The position numbers were made by a program, and so were the translations under genes. Shown in pieces: positions 54,713-63,306 of a stretch of DNA of 64,000 nucleotides (position 1 is its first letter; the number at the start of each line of letters is the position of its first letter). The notes below the pieces were generated by a model. That model was not told where the DNA came from. It made no database searches and saw nothing but the letters and a program-made list of their open reading frames with translations. This DNA is from Arthrobacter cryoconiti (lineage in GTDB: Bacteria; Actinomycetota; Actinomycetes; Actinomycetales; Micrococcaceae). The DNA lies in the NCBI RefSeq assembly GCF_020905375.1, contig NZ_JAJJBU010000003.1, positions 62,001 to 126,000 of the forward strand, in the 5' to 3' direction.

Positions 54713-55441
54713 ATGAACAGGACCGAGCGGCTGTATGCCCTTGTGGAGGAACTTCGGGCAGTTTCGCCGCGGCCGCGGAGTGTGCATTGGCTGGCTGCTC
54801 GCTTTGAAGTTAGTTCCCGCACGATCGAGCGGGACATAAACGCGCTCCAGCGCACAGGAGCGTCTATTTGGGCCGAACCTGGGCGTACCGGAGGGTACTG
54901 CCTTAACAGTGACCAGACCCTGCCTCCCGTTAATTTCACGCCACAGGAGGCAGCGGCCATGTCGGTAGCCCTGCAGAAGTTGGAAGGCACTCCATTTTGG
55001 ATGGCAGCCAGCTCAGGGTTGCGCAAACTCGTCTCGGTGATGAAAAGCGAAGACGCCGCCGTCGCCCGTGACCACGCAGGACGCATTCACTTTCTCGGTG
55101 ACGGCCAAATGAATGACGGCCAAACGACTGCTGGCGAAGCCCAGAGCCCTATCTCTCATCTCATCGCGGACGCGCTTTCCGCTGGACATGTCCTGCGCAT
55201 TGGGTATACCGACAGCGACGGCAACACTACAAACCGTGAGATCGAGCCCGTGGGATATATAGGCTCCGCAACAGGTTGGTATCTCATCGCCTGGTGCAGG
55301 CTGCGGGATGGGGTTCGGGTTTTCCGCACGGATCGGATCACGACGGTGGTTGCCACGACTGAAAAGCCTGCGCGGCGCGAATTGAGCGCCGATGATCTAG
55401 ACATTCGCTATGGAGAGCTCCGCCAAGCTACTTTGCACTGA
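54713..55441 (+). CDS. WYL-domain transcriptional regulator
   Basis: A 242-residue regulator. Residues 1-60 form an HTH_11-type winged helix (NRTERLYALVEELRAVSPRPRSVHWLAARFEVSSRTIERDI), and residues 140-220 form a WYL ligand domain (LRIGYTDSDGN, GWYLIAWCRLRDGVRVFRTDRI). GAGG lies before the ATG at 54713. Regulated genes are not obvious; the adjacent converging VOC gene is a candidate. Confidence 0.9.
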   Translation: MNRTERLYALVEELRAVSPRPRSVHWLAARFEVSSRTIERDINALQRTGASIWAEPGRTGGYCLNSDQTLPPVNFTPQEAAAMSVALQKLEGTPFWMAASSGLRKLVSVMKSEDAAVARDHAGRIHFLGDGQMNDGQTTAGEAQSPISHLIADALSAGHVLRIGYTDSDGNTTNREIEPVGYIGSATGWYLIAWCRLRDGVRVFRTDRITTVVATTEKPARRELSADDLDIRYGELRQATLH

Positions 55442-55464
55442 ACCGACCATAAAAGAAGGCGCCC

Positions 55465-55872
55465 TCACCTCTCGAAACGCGCGAACTTCGTGATGGCAAC
55501 GGGAGTGATGGGGGTGAAGAAGTTCACCAGGTTACCGTCGGGGTCCCGGAACAAAACAGAGCGGTTTCCCCAAGGGAGCGTCGTCGGTGCACTGACAAAT
55601 TCATCGACCCAGCCTTGAAGCTTCTTGTACTCGGCATCGACGTCCTCAACCAGGAACTCGATGATCACCGAATGGTTGTCGGCTGGGCGGGCAGCCCCTG
55701 GGCCGAAGAGGCCCACGGTACGAGTACTACCGATCGCCAAGGTGCCCTGGGGGGTTGCGAGTTCGGCAAAGTCTTCATTTGGCCGACTCGCTACAGCACC
55801 GGTGGCGCGCTCGTAGAACGTCACTAGACGCTGGACGTCATCAGTGATCACACGCAGGGAGACAAGATTCAT
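55465..55872 (-). CDS. VOC family protein (glyoxalase/bleomycin resistance fold)
   Basis: A 135-residue vicinal-oxygen-chelate protein. It has two beta-alpha-beta-beta-beta modules (VSLRVITDDVQRLVTFYERATG; SVIIEFLVEDVDAEYKKLQ), ending in FRDPDGNLVNFFTP. The metal-ligand Glu in the first module is present (DFAELATPQG), and Glu in EFLVEDVD. Substrate unknown. The ATG at 55872 gives the family start MNLVSLRVI. It converges on the WYL regulator with 23 bp between stops. Confidence 0.88.
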   Translation of the reverse strand: MNLVSLRVITDDVQRLVTFYERATGAVASRPNEDFAELATPQGTLAIGSTRTVGLFGPGAARPADNHSVIIEFLVEDVDAEYKKLQGWVDEFVSAPTTLPWGNRSVLFRDPDGNLVNFFTPITPVAITKFARFER

Positions 55873-56005
55873 GAGAGGCTCTTTCGACAAAAGTGGTGTG
55901 CAGCGGTCGCTGCCACCATTCACTATCCCGCCTCGCGACGACAACGCCCTGTCGGTGTTTACGAACTATTCGGGAACAAAAAGATGCGAACGGCGTCCTG
56001 CGTTA

Positions 56006-56057
56006 TTGAACGCGTTCAAAATTTCTGTCATACTCATATTTGAACACGTTCAAATAT
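56006..56057 (+). promoter_or_regulatory. TetR promoter with twin palindromic operators
   Basis: Two near-identical palindromes, TTGAACGCGTTCAA (56006-56019) and TTGAACACGTTCAA (56040-56053), the latter within a 22-bp inverted repeat (56036-56057). TTGAAC at 56006-56011 and CATACT at 56029-56034 are 17 bp apart, giving a promoter whose -35 overlaps operator 1 and whose start region overlaps operator 2. Likely autorepression by the TetR encoded just downstream. Confidence 0.8.
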
Positions 56058-56072
56058 GAGGAAGTGAACCAC

Positions 56073-56726
56073 GTGGCTGGTGACAAGAGCGAGCAAACCA
56101 AGGATCTGGTCCTTCAGACTGCCCTCGGCATGTTAAGGACCAGGGGCTACGCGAAGACCACCATGCGGGCTATTGCGGCCGAGGCAGGGGTCTCGCTCGG
56201 TAGCGCCTATTACTACTTTGCGTCCAAAGACGAACTGGTCCTGGAGCTGTACCGCGAATCCGTTCTGGAGCAGAGAGCTGCGGCAAACACGGCATTGGCC
56301 GGCAGGAAGGGACTGTCCGATCGCCTGAAAGTTGCCTTGCACGCTGGCGTTCAGGCCTTGAATCCCTACCATCACTTCGGCGGGGCATTCATTGCCAGTG
56401 CGCTGCCACCCCATACCGCAGTCAACCCTTTTGGTGCAGCTTCTACACAAGCGCGGGAGGAAGCCATTGCAATCTTCGCTGACGTCATTGACGGCACCAA
56501 AATTCCGGCTTACCTGCGGTCCCAACTGCCGGAACTGCTGTGGCTGGCCTATATGGGTATCGTGCTCTTCTGGGTGTATGACCACTCAGAAGACCAGCGC
56601 CGAACTCACACTCTCATTGACGGTGCCGCTGCGCTCATTGCCAAGCTAGTGGCTCTTTCGCGATTGCCCGTCGTGAAGCCGCTGGTTGAAGAGGCCTTGG
56701 CGCTCAAGGCCAGGGTGCAATCATGA
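56073..56726 (+). CDS. TetR family transcriptional regulator
   Basis: From GTG 56073 (GAGGAAG nine bases upstream) it has 217 residues. The helix-turn-helix is SEQTKDLVLQTALGMLRTRGYAKTTMRAIAAEAGVSLGSAYYYFASKDE. The C-terminal domain may bind a lipophilic ligand. It carries twin operators in its own promoter and overlaps the next gene, a TIGR01777 protein, by 4 bp, so both form one autoregulated operon. Confidence 0.92.
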   Translation: MAGDKSEQTKDLVLQTALGMLRTRGYAKTTMRAIAAEAGVSLGSAYYYFASKDELVLELYRESVLEQRAAANTALAGRKGLSDRLKVALHAGVQALNPYHHFGGAFIASALPPHTAVNPFGAASTQAREEAIAIFADVIDGTKIPAYLRSQLPELLWLAYMGIVLFWVYDHSEDQRRTHTLIDGAAALIAKLVALSRLPVVKPLVEEALALKARVQS

Positions 56727-57613
56727 AAACGGTGATAATCGCAGGCGCATCCGGCTTTATTGGCCAGCATTTTCGTCGCGAGTTTGAAGCCGCAGGATGG
56801 CGGGTACGTACGGTGGGACGCGCAGCAGACGCCGTCTGGGGTGACACCGCTGGGATCACCAACTTGCTAGAAGATACCGAATTGCTCATCAATCTTGCCG
56901 GAAAGTCGGTCTCATGCCGTTATAACTTACGCAACAAAGCGGAGATTTTTCGTTCCCGTTTGGAGACCACGGAAGAGCTGGCCCTGGCGGTACAAGCGTG
57001 TCAAAACCCGCCGCGTGACTGGTTCAACGCCAGCACGGCCACCATCTACCGGGATGCGCGTGACCGTCCCCAAACCGAGGACGACGGCGAGCTCGGCTCC
57101 GGCTTTTCCGTGGACGTGGCCCGGGGCTGGGAAGCGGCACTAGATGCCGTCCCGACGCCAAAAACTCGCAGGATCCCGCTGCGAATGTCCATTGTCATGG
57201 GTGACGGCGGCGGTGTGATGCGTCCATTCGTCAACCTGGCACGGCTTGGCTTAGGTGGATGCATGGGCGACGGCGGCCAAAAATACAGCTGGATCCATGT
57301 GAGCGACCTGTTTAGTGCCGTGATGTTTATACATCAGCATCCACAGATGACCGGCCCCATGAACATTGCTGCCCCGGAAGCTGTGGCAAACTCTGAACTA
57401 ATGTCCCAGGTCCGCACGGCAGTCGGAGTGCGGTGGGGGTTTCGAACTCCGGCATGGTTACTGTCCATGGGGGCCATGTTGATTGGTACGGAAACCGAAC
57501 TTGTCCTCAAAAGCCGCTGGGTGGCGCCTGCCAAACTGCAGGACGCAGGATTCGAGTGGCGATATTCGTGCCTTCACGAAGCGCTCGCCGACATCCAGCC
57601 AAGGTCCCGCTGA
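56723..57613 (+). CDS. TIGR01777-family epimerase/NAD-dependent protein
   Basis: A 296-residue extended SDR-like protein. GASGFIGQHF is the NAD(P)-binding turn near the N-terminus; INLAGKSVSCRYN and the C-terminal region FEWRYSCLHEALAD are typical of the TIGR01777/DUF1731 family. Reaction unknown. Translation is coupled to the preceding TetR by an ATGA overlap, so expression probably depends on that repressor. Confidence 0.85.
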   Translation: MKTVIIAGASGFIGQHFRREFEAAGWRVRTVGRAADAVWGDTAGITNLLEDTELLINLAGKSVSCRYNLRNKAEIFRSRLETTEELALAVQACQNPPRDWFNASTATIYRDARDRPQTEDDGELGSGFSVDVARGWEAALDAVPTPKTRRIPLRMSIVMGDGGGVMRPFVNLARLGLGGCMGDGGQKYSWIHVSDLFSAVMFIHQHPQMTGPMNIAAPEAVANSELMSQVRTAVGVRWGFRTPAWLLSMGAMLIGTETELVLKSRWVAPAKLQDAGFEWRYSCLHEALADIQPRSR

Positions 57614-57697
57614 TATGGGCGTGGACGCGCACTAGACGCCATGGGCAGAACGGGCGTTCGGCGATTGCCTAGGAGTTCTTTCCGATAGGCTCTCACC

Positions 57698-59713
57698 ATG
57701 ACTGCTGCCTCTTCGATGACCGTGACTACCCGCAACGTCGAGATGGCAACGTTGGGACCGGAATCGCCGCTGCCGTCGGTGCAACCGTTGCTTGAAGGTC
57801 CCTATACGGTGGGGGACACCTTGCCGGCAGATATTGCTGGCGGTGCGCGGTGGGGGCATGCCGCCAACATGTTTCCGTATCCCCTGCAGGACGCCTACAC
57901 GCGAGAGAGCAGCGCAACGGCGCTGACCGCCGTCGTACTTGAAAACGATCACGTGAAAGCGACGTTCCTGCCGCAGCTGGGTGGTCGGCTGTGGTCGCTC
58001 ATTGATAAGGCCAGCGGCAAGGAGTTGCTGCACACGGGGGACCGCATTCAATTTGCCAACTTGGCGTTGCGTAATGCCTGGTTCGCTGGTGGGATTGAAT
58101 ACAACATTGGCACGCGCGGGCATTCACCCACCACCTGCTCGCCACTCCACAGTGCCATTGTGCGCACTCCGGAAGGCCAGGAAGTTCTGCGCATGTGGGA
58201 GTTTGACCGTCTGCGCGAAGTGGTGTTTCAACTTGATGCGTGGCTTCCCTCCGATTCCAAAGTGCTTTTCGTCGCCGTGCGCATCCAAAACCCCAATGAC
58301 GTCACCGTACCTATGTACTGGTGGAGCAACGCCGCGATCCCACAGACCCCTGCGACTCGGGTAATCGCCCCCGCTACCCGCGCTTACGCCACCGATTATG
58401 ACGGTTCAATGGCGATCGTGGAGCCCACATCGTTCCACGGGATCGATGCCACCTGGCCTGCACGCAATCCGCAAGCTGCCGACTTCTTCTTCGACTTGGC
58501 TCCGCAAGAACGGCGTTGGGAAGTGGCGGTGGATTGCGACGGCGACGGGCTTGGCCTCATATCCTCCTCGCAGTTACGGGGACGCAAGCTATTTGTTTGG
58601 GGCGAAAACACGGGCGGACACCGCTGGCAGGAGTGGCTCACCCCGTCCGACGGCGCTGACCGGCACTATGCCGAGATTCAGTCCGGTCTCTCGCAAACGC
58701 AGTTTGAACATCTACCCCTGCCCGCGGGGGAGTCGTGGCAGTGGGTAGAGGCATACGGCAATGCAGCCTTGGATCCTGCTCTCGCAGGAGGAAGCTGGAA
58801 AGCGGCCGTGGCCCATGGGGCGCAACGCGTTGAGGAGCTCCTCTCCGAAGCGGCTGTAGACGCCGCGCTCGCCAACGCCGCCGCGTGGGCAGATCTTGCC
58901 CCGGACGAGATGCTGGTCGCTGGCAGCGGTTGGGGCGCACTGGAACGTGAGCGGCGTGTGGCAGCCAAACTGGATTGGCTCGACGAAACCGGAACGCCCT
59001 TCGCAACGGAGACACTGACGGCCGCTCAGGCACCGTGGTTGGAACTGCTGAGAGCCAATGCCGGGATTGTGGAGAAACCGTTTGAACCCTCCGCAGCAGC
59101 AGTGGTGAGTCAGCCGTTTGCTGGGGCGGAGTCTTTTGTTCGCGGCCTGGACTGGGAAGATCTACTCACAGCCGGGCGGAATAAGAGTGCCGAGGCGCTG
59201 CTGCATCACGCCGTAATGGTCCATGCTCGGGCGGACGGCGCCAGCTTCGGCGACATGGGGACGGTGGCGTCACTTTACCGCCGTGCGCTGGCTGAGTGCT
59301 CCCTCGCCACGAGTAGTCGCGCGCTGGCTCGGCGCGGGCTCGGCTTGGCTCTGATCTCCTCAGGAGATGTGGCCGGGGGCATCGAAGCGCTCACGGAGGC
59401 GTGCGCCGTGGATCCAAGTAACCGTTGGATCTTGGTGGAAGCCATGACTTTGGCCATCGCCCACGGTTTCCCCGCGCAGGCGCTTGCTTTGGTGGAGCAG
59501 GCCCCCAAATCCGTGGTCGACGTCGGACGCGTGAAGTTCCTGAGCGCACTCGCACATGCTCGCAACGGCGAGGCGGAGTTCGCGGCCGAAATTCTTCGTG
59601 CCGGGGTAGAAGTTTTTGACCTTCGGGAAGGCGAAAACTCCATCACCAACTTGTGGCAGGAAGTGTGTCCCGGTGAAGACGTGCCGCGTGCGTACCAGTT
59701 CAGTATGCGCTGA
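57698..59713 (+). CDS. DUF5107 domain protein with TPR-like C-terminal half
   Basis: A 671-residue protein. The first 340 residues fit the DUF5107 galactose-mutarotase-like beta fold: VKATFLPQLGGRLWSLIDKASGKELLH, GGIEYNIGTRGHSPTTCSPLHSA and PMYWWSNAAIPQTPATRVIAPA. The remainder (from about 470) is helical, with TPR-like repeats (LLHHAVMVHARAD, SLYRRALAECSLATSSRALARRGLGLALIS). Found in actinobacterial carbohydrate loci, possibly binding or processing glycans; function unproven. It has no signal peptide. Confidence 0.85.
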   Translation: MTAASSMTVTTRNVEMATLGPESPLPSVQPLLEGPYTVGDTLPADIAGGARWGHAANMFPYPLQDAYTRESSATALTAVVLENDHVKATFLPQLGGRLWSLIDKASGKELLHTGDRIQFANLALRNAWFAGGIEYNIGTRGHSPTTCSPLHSAIVRTPEGQEVLRMWEFDRLREVVFQLDAWLPSDSKVLFVAVRIQNPNDVTVPMYWWSNAAIPQTPATRVIAPATRAYATDYDGSMAIVEPTSFHGIDATWPARNPQAADFFFDLAPQERRWEVAVDCDGDGLGLISSSQLRGRKLFVWGENTGGHRWQEWLTPSDGADRHYAEIQSGLSQTQFEHLPLPAGESWQWVEAYGNAALDPALAGGSWKAAVAHGAQRVEELLSEAAVDAALANAAAWADLAPDEMLVAGSGWGALERERRVAAKLDWLDETGTPFATETLTAAQAPWLELLRANAGIVEKPFEPSAAAVVSQPFAGAESFVRGLDWEDLLTAGRNKSAEALLHHAVMVHARADGASFGDMGTVASLYRRALAECSLATSSRALARRGLGLALISSGDVAGGIEALTEACAVDPSNRWILVEAMTLAIAHGFPAQALALVEQAPKSVVDVGRVKFLSALAHARNGEAEFAAEILRAGVEVFDLREGENSITNLWQEVCPGEDVPRAYQFSMR

Positions 59714-59785
59714 CACGGTGAACGGATAGCGAGCACACTTCCGACGGGTAGCGAGCCCTAGCAGTTGCTCGGGACTCTCCACCCC

Positions 59786-59890
59786 TGCGGACGCTCGGTT
59801 ACTTTCGGGGCACTTTGGCCCAACGCTCGGTTAGCAAGCAACCGAGCGTTGGCCAAAACACCCCCGAAAGTAACCGAGCGTTGGGGCAGG
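59786..59890. repeat. Inverted pair of double ACGCTCGGTTA repeats (near-palindrome)
   Basis: Two head-to-head double units form arms of about 48 bp (59786-59833 and 59841-59890) around AGCAAGC, with few mismatches. Cores lie at 59792-59802, 59824-59834, 59840-59850 (one mismatch) and 59872-59882. The element sits between DUF5107 and the GntR promoter; it can form a large cruciform or transcript hairpin. Upstream, CGG(A/G)TAGCGAGC occurs twice near 59725 and 59749. Confidence 0.88.
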
Positions 59891-59896
59891 GGGCTT

Positions 59897-59925
59897 TGAC
59901 AACGCACCGTCAGCGGGGCATAGTC
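59897..59925 (+). promoter_or_regulatory. Promoter of the asparagine/aspartate operon, probably leaderless
   Basis: TTGACA (59897-59902) and CATAGT (59920-59925) are 17 bp apart. The predicted start site lies about seven bases downstream, on the ATG at 59932, and there is no Shine-Dalgarno, which suggests a leaderless mRNA. Confidence 0.75.
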
Positions 59926-59931
59926 GAAACT

Positions 59932-60639
59932 ATGAACTTGTCAGACAACTGGACAGCCGGACAGGCCCAAATAGTTCGAGTGAGTGCAGCCGAGGCTGTG
60001 TTCACCTCGATCCGTACGGCTATCGAATCTGGCGAGCTAGCCGTTGGTTCTAAGCTCAGCTCCGAAATTGCGCTCGCAGCCCAGTACGGTGTCAGCCGAT
60101 CAGTGGTTCGGGAGGCCCTGAGATCCTGCACCGCATTGGGATTGACGGCTACGCAAACCGGCAAGGGAAGCTTTGTGCTGGCCAACAGAGCAGTGGGCGA
60201 TCTTGTTTTGGGTCGGTTTTCTGCCCGCAGCCTCATGGAGGCTCGCCCGCACATTGAGGTGCCCGCCGCCGAGATGGCCGCCGCGCGCCGCACTGATGCA
60301 CAGTTGGAGCAGATGCTGGGCATCGTCCGGACCATGGAACAAGAAGATGATCCGGAAATGTGGGTTGGTTTGGACGCCAGCTTCCATGCCGCAATCGCGG
60401 CGGCTAGCGGGAACGGCGTTTTTGAACAAGTCGTCACCGATATTCGCGATGCCATGGTCAACCAGTCCGAAACTATTAACCTCATCACCGGCCGTCAGAG
60501 CCAGTCCGATGCTGAACACCGATTGATCCTCGACGCGATCATCCGCGCCGATTCCGTAGGGGCAGGCCGCGCCATGACAGAGCATTTGGCCAAGGTTGAG
60601 ACGGCACTGACCCTCATCATGGGAGAAACGAACGAATGA
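59932..60639 (+). CDS. GntR/FadR-family regulator
   Basis: A 235-residue repressor-type protein. Winged helix: SAAEAVFTSIRTAIESGELAVGSKLSSEIALAAQYGVSRSVVREALRSCTALGL; then a helical FCD ligand-binding domain (LDASFHAAIAAASGNGVFEQV, AEHRLILDAI) with candidate metal-binding His residues. Its stop overlaps the asparaginase start by 4 bp, and aspartase follows, so it likely regulates asparagine/aspartate catabolism. The ATG at 59932 fits the leaderless promoter. Confidence 0.9.
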   Translation: MNLSDNWTAGQAQIVRVSAAEAVFTSIRTAIESGELAVGSKLSSEIALAAQYGVSRSVVREALRSCTALGLTATQTGKGSFVLANRAVGDLVLGRFSARSLMEARPHIEVPAAEMAAARRTDAQLEQMLGIVRTMEQEDDPEMWVGLDASFHAAIAAASGNGVFEQVVTDIRDAMVNQSETINLITGRQSQSDAEHRLILDAIIRADSVGAGRAMTEHLAKVETALTLIMGETNE

Positions 60640-61598
60640 TAATATCCCCTCTTGCCAACCATGAACCGCTAGCTGTGCAGACCCGCGGAGCCATTGTGGA
60701 GAGCATTCACTTTGGCTCATTGGCCGCCGTCGGGCCAGATGGTGGAACCCTCCTAACTCGAGGGGATCCAAGCGCCCCCGTGTACCCCCGGTCTGCTCTG
60801 AAGCCGCTCATGGCTGTGGCGATGCTGCGCGCCGGTCTGAAACTCCCCAGTGAGCAATTGGCACTCGCCGCTGCCAGCCACTCCGGATCGACGGCCCACC
60901 AACGTGTGGCGGCCGGGATTCTTGCCGGCGCAGGGCTCACGGAGGACCATCTTCATAACTCCACCGACATGCCGTATGGCGTGGCTGAGCGTGAGGCGTG
61001 GCTGCGTGCAGGCAAGGGACCCACTCGGCTCGCTCAAAACTGCTCCGGCAAGCATGCGGCCCTTCTTGCCACCTGCGTCGCCAACGGCTGGCCCTTAGAA
61101 AGCTACCTTGACCCCGCGCATCCCTTGCCGGCACTGGTCCGGGAGAGCGTCGCTGAGCTGACCGGTGAAGAACTGACCCAGATCAGCACTGATGGTTGCG
61201 GTACTGAGGTCTTCGCTCTCTCGCTAACTGGTATGGCCCGGGCGTTTAGCCATCTGGTCACGGCAAAGGACGGTACGCCCGAACGGCAAGTTGCGGACGC
61301 TATGCGAAGCCACCCCCTGCTGGTGGCTGGCGAGGGCCGTGATGTCAGTGCCCTCATGCTTGCAATCCCTGGATTGTTGGCCAAAGACGGGTTTGAAGGA
61401 ATCCAGCTAATCGCGCTTGCTGACGGGCGCACTGTGGCTCTAAAAATATCCGACGGCGGTGATCGCGCCCGGATGCCGGCCGCGGTTCCTGCACTGCTGA
61501 CGCTAGGCGTGGACGCCACCGCGTTGGAGCCTTTTAACAACCTGCCTGTTCTAGGTGGCGGCCACCCCGTGGGTACACTCTTCGGGCTCCCCTTCTAA
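60636..61598 (+). CDS. L-asparaginase, Rhizobium etli AnsA type (PF06089)
   Basis: Hydrolyses asparagine to aspartate and ammonia. The 320-residue enzyme shows the family signatures TRGAIVESIHFGSLAAV, PRSALKPLMAVAML, SHSGSTAHQRVAAG, NCSGKHAALLATC and DGCGTEVFALSL; the Ser/Lys/Cys residues of these blocks are the active-site candidates. It lacks the bacterial type I/II threonine motifs. It is coupled to the GntR gene by an ATGA overlap and precedes aspartase by 73 bp, giving a two-step asparagine to fumarate route. Confidence 0.9.
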   Translation: MIISPLANHEPLAVQTRGAIVESIHFGSLAAVGPDGGTLLTRGDPSAPVYPRSALKPLMAVAMLRAGLKLPSEQLALAAASHSGSTAHQRVAAGILAGAGLTEDHLHNSTDMPYGVAEREAWLRAGKGPTRLAQNCSGKHAALLATCVANGWPLESYLDPAHPLPALVRESVAELTGEELTQISTDGCGTEVFALSLTGMARAFSHLVTAKDGTPERQVADAMRSHPLLVAGEGRDVSALMLAIPGLLAKDGFEGIQLIALADGRTVALKISDGGDRARMPAAVPALLTLGVDATALEPFNNLPVLGGGHPVGTLFGLPF

Positions 61599-61671
61599 CT
61601 TATTCATTTCCGTAAAGACACTTCTCCAAATAACTACGGGCGCTCCGCAGCGCCCAACACCAAGGAGCACC

Positions 61672-63117
61672 ATGACTGACATTGCCCTCGATCCCCTCTC
61701 ACGCAGTTATGAAAATGATTCCTTCCCCGTGCGAAGCGAACATGATCTCATCGGCGACCGCGACGTCCCAGCAGATGTCTACTGGGGCGTGCATTCACTG
61801 CGCGCCGTAGAAAATTTCCCCATCACAGGCCAGCCGCTGTCCACAAACACCAACCTGGTCAACGGGTTGGCAATGGTCAAGCAGGCCGCTGCGCAGGCTA
61901 ACCATGAGCTGGGACTGCTCGATGACGAGCGCGCCGCAGCCATCATTTTGGCGTGCCAAGAAATCATTGCCGGAAACCTGCATGAGCAGTTTGTAGTTGA
62001 CGTTATCCAAGGAGGTGCCGGGACGTCGTCGAACATGAACGCCAATGAGGTCATCGCCAACCGTGCCTTGGAAATCTTGGGCCACAAAAAGGGTGAGTAC
62101 CAATTTCTGCATCCCAACGACCACGTCAATCTGAGCCAATCCACCAATGATGTGTACCCCACGGCTGTCAACGTGGCTACGATCTTTGCTGCCAAGTCGT
62201 TGGTAAAGGCCATGGAATATCTGGGCGTCGCATTCTCTGAGAAAGCTGTTGAGTTCAAACACGTCGTGAAGATGGGGCGCACCCAGCTCCAAGATGCAGT
62301 GCCCATGACGTTGGGTCAAGAATTCAACACTTACGCTGTCACCCTGGGCGAGGACCGTGCCCGGCTCGCAGAATCTGCGTTGTTGGTCCACGAGATCAAC
62401 CTAGGTGCCACGGCCATCGGTACTGGTCTGAACGCACCGGCGGGGTACGCAGAATTGGCCCGGACGCATCTGGCGGAAATCTCTGGACTTCCACTGGTGA
62501 CCTCTTTGGACCTCATTGAGGCTACCCAGGACGTTGGAGCGTTTGTGCACCTTTCGGGTGTACTTAAGCGTGTTGCTGTGAAGCTCTCCAAGGTGTGCAA
62601 CGATCTCCGTCTTCTCTCCTCCGGCCCGCGTGCAGGCTTCGGCGAGATCACCTTGCCGGCTGTGCAGGCGGGCTCGTCGATCATGCCCGGAAAGGTGAAC
62701 CCGGTGATTCCGGAAGTAGTCAATCAGGTGGCCTACGAGGTTATCGGCAACGACGTGACGGTTACGATGGCTGCCGAGGGTGGACAGTTGCAGCTCAACG
62801 CCTTTGAGCCCATCATTGTGCACAGTCTGACCAAGAGTATGCGCCACCTGGAAGCAGCCTGCTACACGTTGGCAGATAAGTGCATTCGGGGCATCACCGC
62901 TCACGAGGACAAGTTGCGGGCCCAAGTGGAACACTCCATTGGTCTGGTGACAGCGCTGACCCCGAAGCTAGGTTATGCGGCCTCGACGATGATCGCTCTA
63001 GAAGCGCTAAATAGCGGTCGAGGAGTGGCGGAGCTGGTCCTGGAACACAAATTGCTCACTGTCGAAGAATTGGATGAGTTGCTGCGCCCGGAGTACCTAG
63101 CTAATCTCAGCGACTAA
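61672..63117 (+). CDS. aspA: Aspartate ammonia-lyase
   Basis: Converts aspartate to fumarate and ammonia. The 481-residue protein starts at ATG 61672 after AAGGAGC. Fumarase/aspartase superfamily signature GSSIMPGKVNP is intact, as are GGAGTSSNMNANEVI, HPNDHVNLSQSTNDVYPTA and the TQLQDAVPMTLGQEF helix with catalytic residues. GRTQLQDAVPMT-type sequence fits aspartase rather than argininosuccinate lyase. With the asparaginase it completes asparagine degradation and feeds the TCA cycle. Confidence 0.93.
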   Translation: MTDIALDPLSRSYENDSFPVRSEHDLIGDRDVPADVYWGVHSLRAVENFPITGQPLSTNTNLVNGLAMVKQAAAQANHELGLLDDERAAAIILACQEIIAGNLHEQFVVDVIQGGAGTSSNMNANEVIANRALEILGHKKGEYQFLHPNDHVNLSQSTNDVYPTAVNVATIFAAKSLVKAMEYLGVAFSEKAVEFKHVVKMGRTQLQDAVPMTLGQEFNTYAVTLGEDRARLAESALLVHEINLGATAIGTGLNAPAGYAELARTHLAEISGLPLVTSLDLIEATQDVGAFVHLSGVLKRVAVKLSKVCNDLRLLSSGPRAGFGEITLPAVQAGSSIMPGKVNPVIPEVVNQVAYEVIGNDVTVTMAAEGGQLQLNAFEPIIVHSLTKSMRHLEAACYTLADKCIRGITAHEDKLRAQVEHSIGLVTALTPKLGYAASTMIALEALNSGRGVAELVLEHKLLTVEELDELLRPEYLANLSD

Positions 63118-63228
63118 ATAACTGAGCGGCAATGACGCAAGCAACGATTTCATTGAGCAGCTGATGCGGGTGTGGGGCGGGTAAACCCGCATGAGCTGCA
63201 CAATGAATGGCGCAAGTGCCCTAGTGGG

Positions 63229-63262
63229 AATAGTTTCCCGATACTGCTAGTTGGAAACTATT
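63229..63262. promoter_or_regulatory. 10-bp inverted repeat upstream of FMN reductase-like gene
   Basis: AATAGTTTCC (63229-63238) and GGAAACTATT (63253-63262) are exact inverted copies separated by 14 bp, about 45 bp before the GTG. Could be an operator for a dimeric regulator or a hairpin in the leader. Confidence 0.45.
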
Positions 63263-63306
63263 AGATGCAAACGCATAAGTATCGCGGTGGCAAATAAGGA
63301 GTTGCA

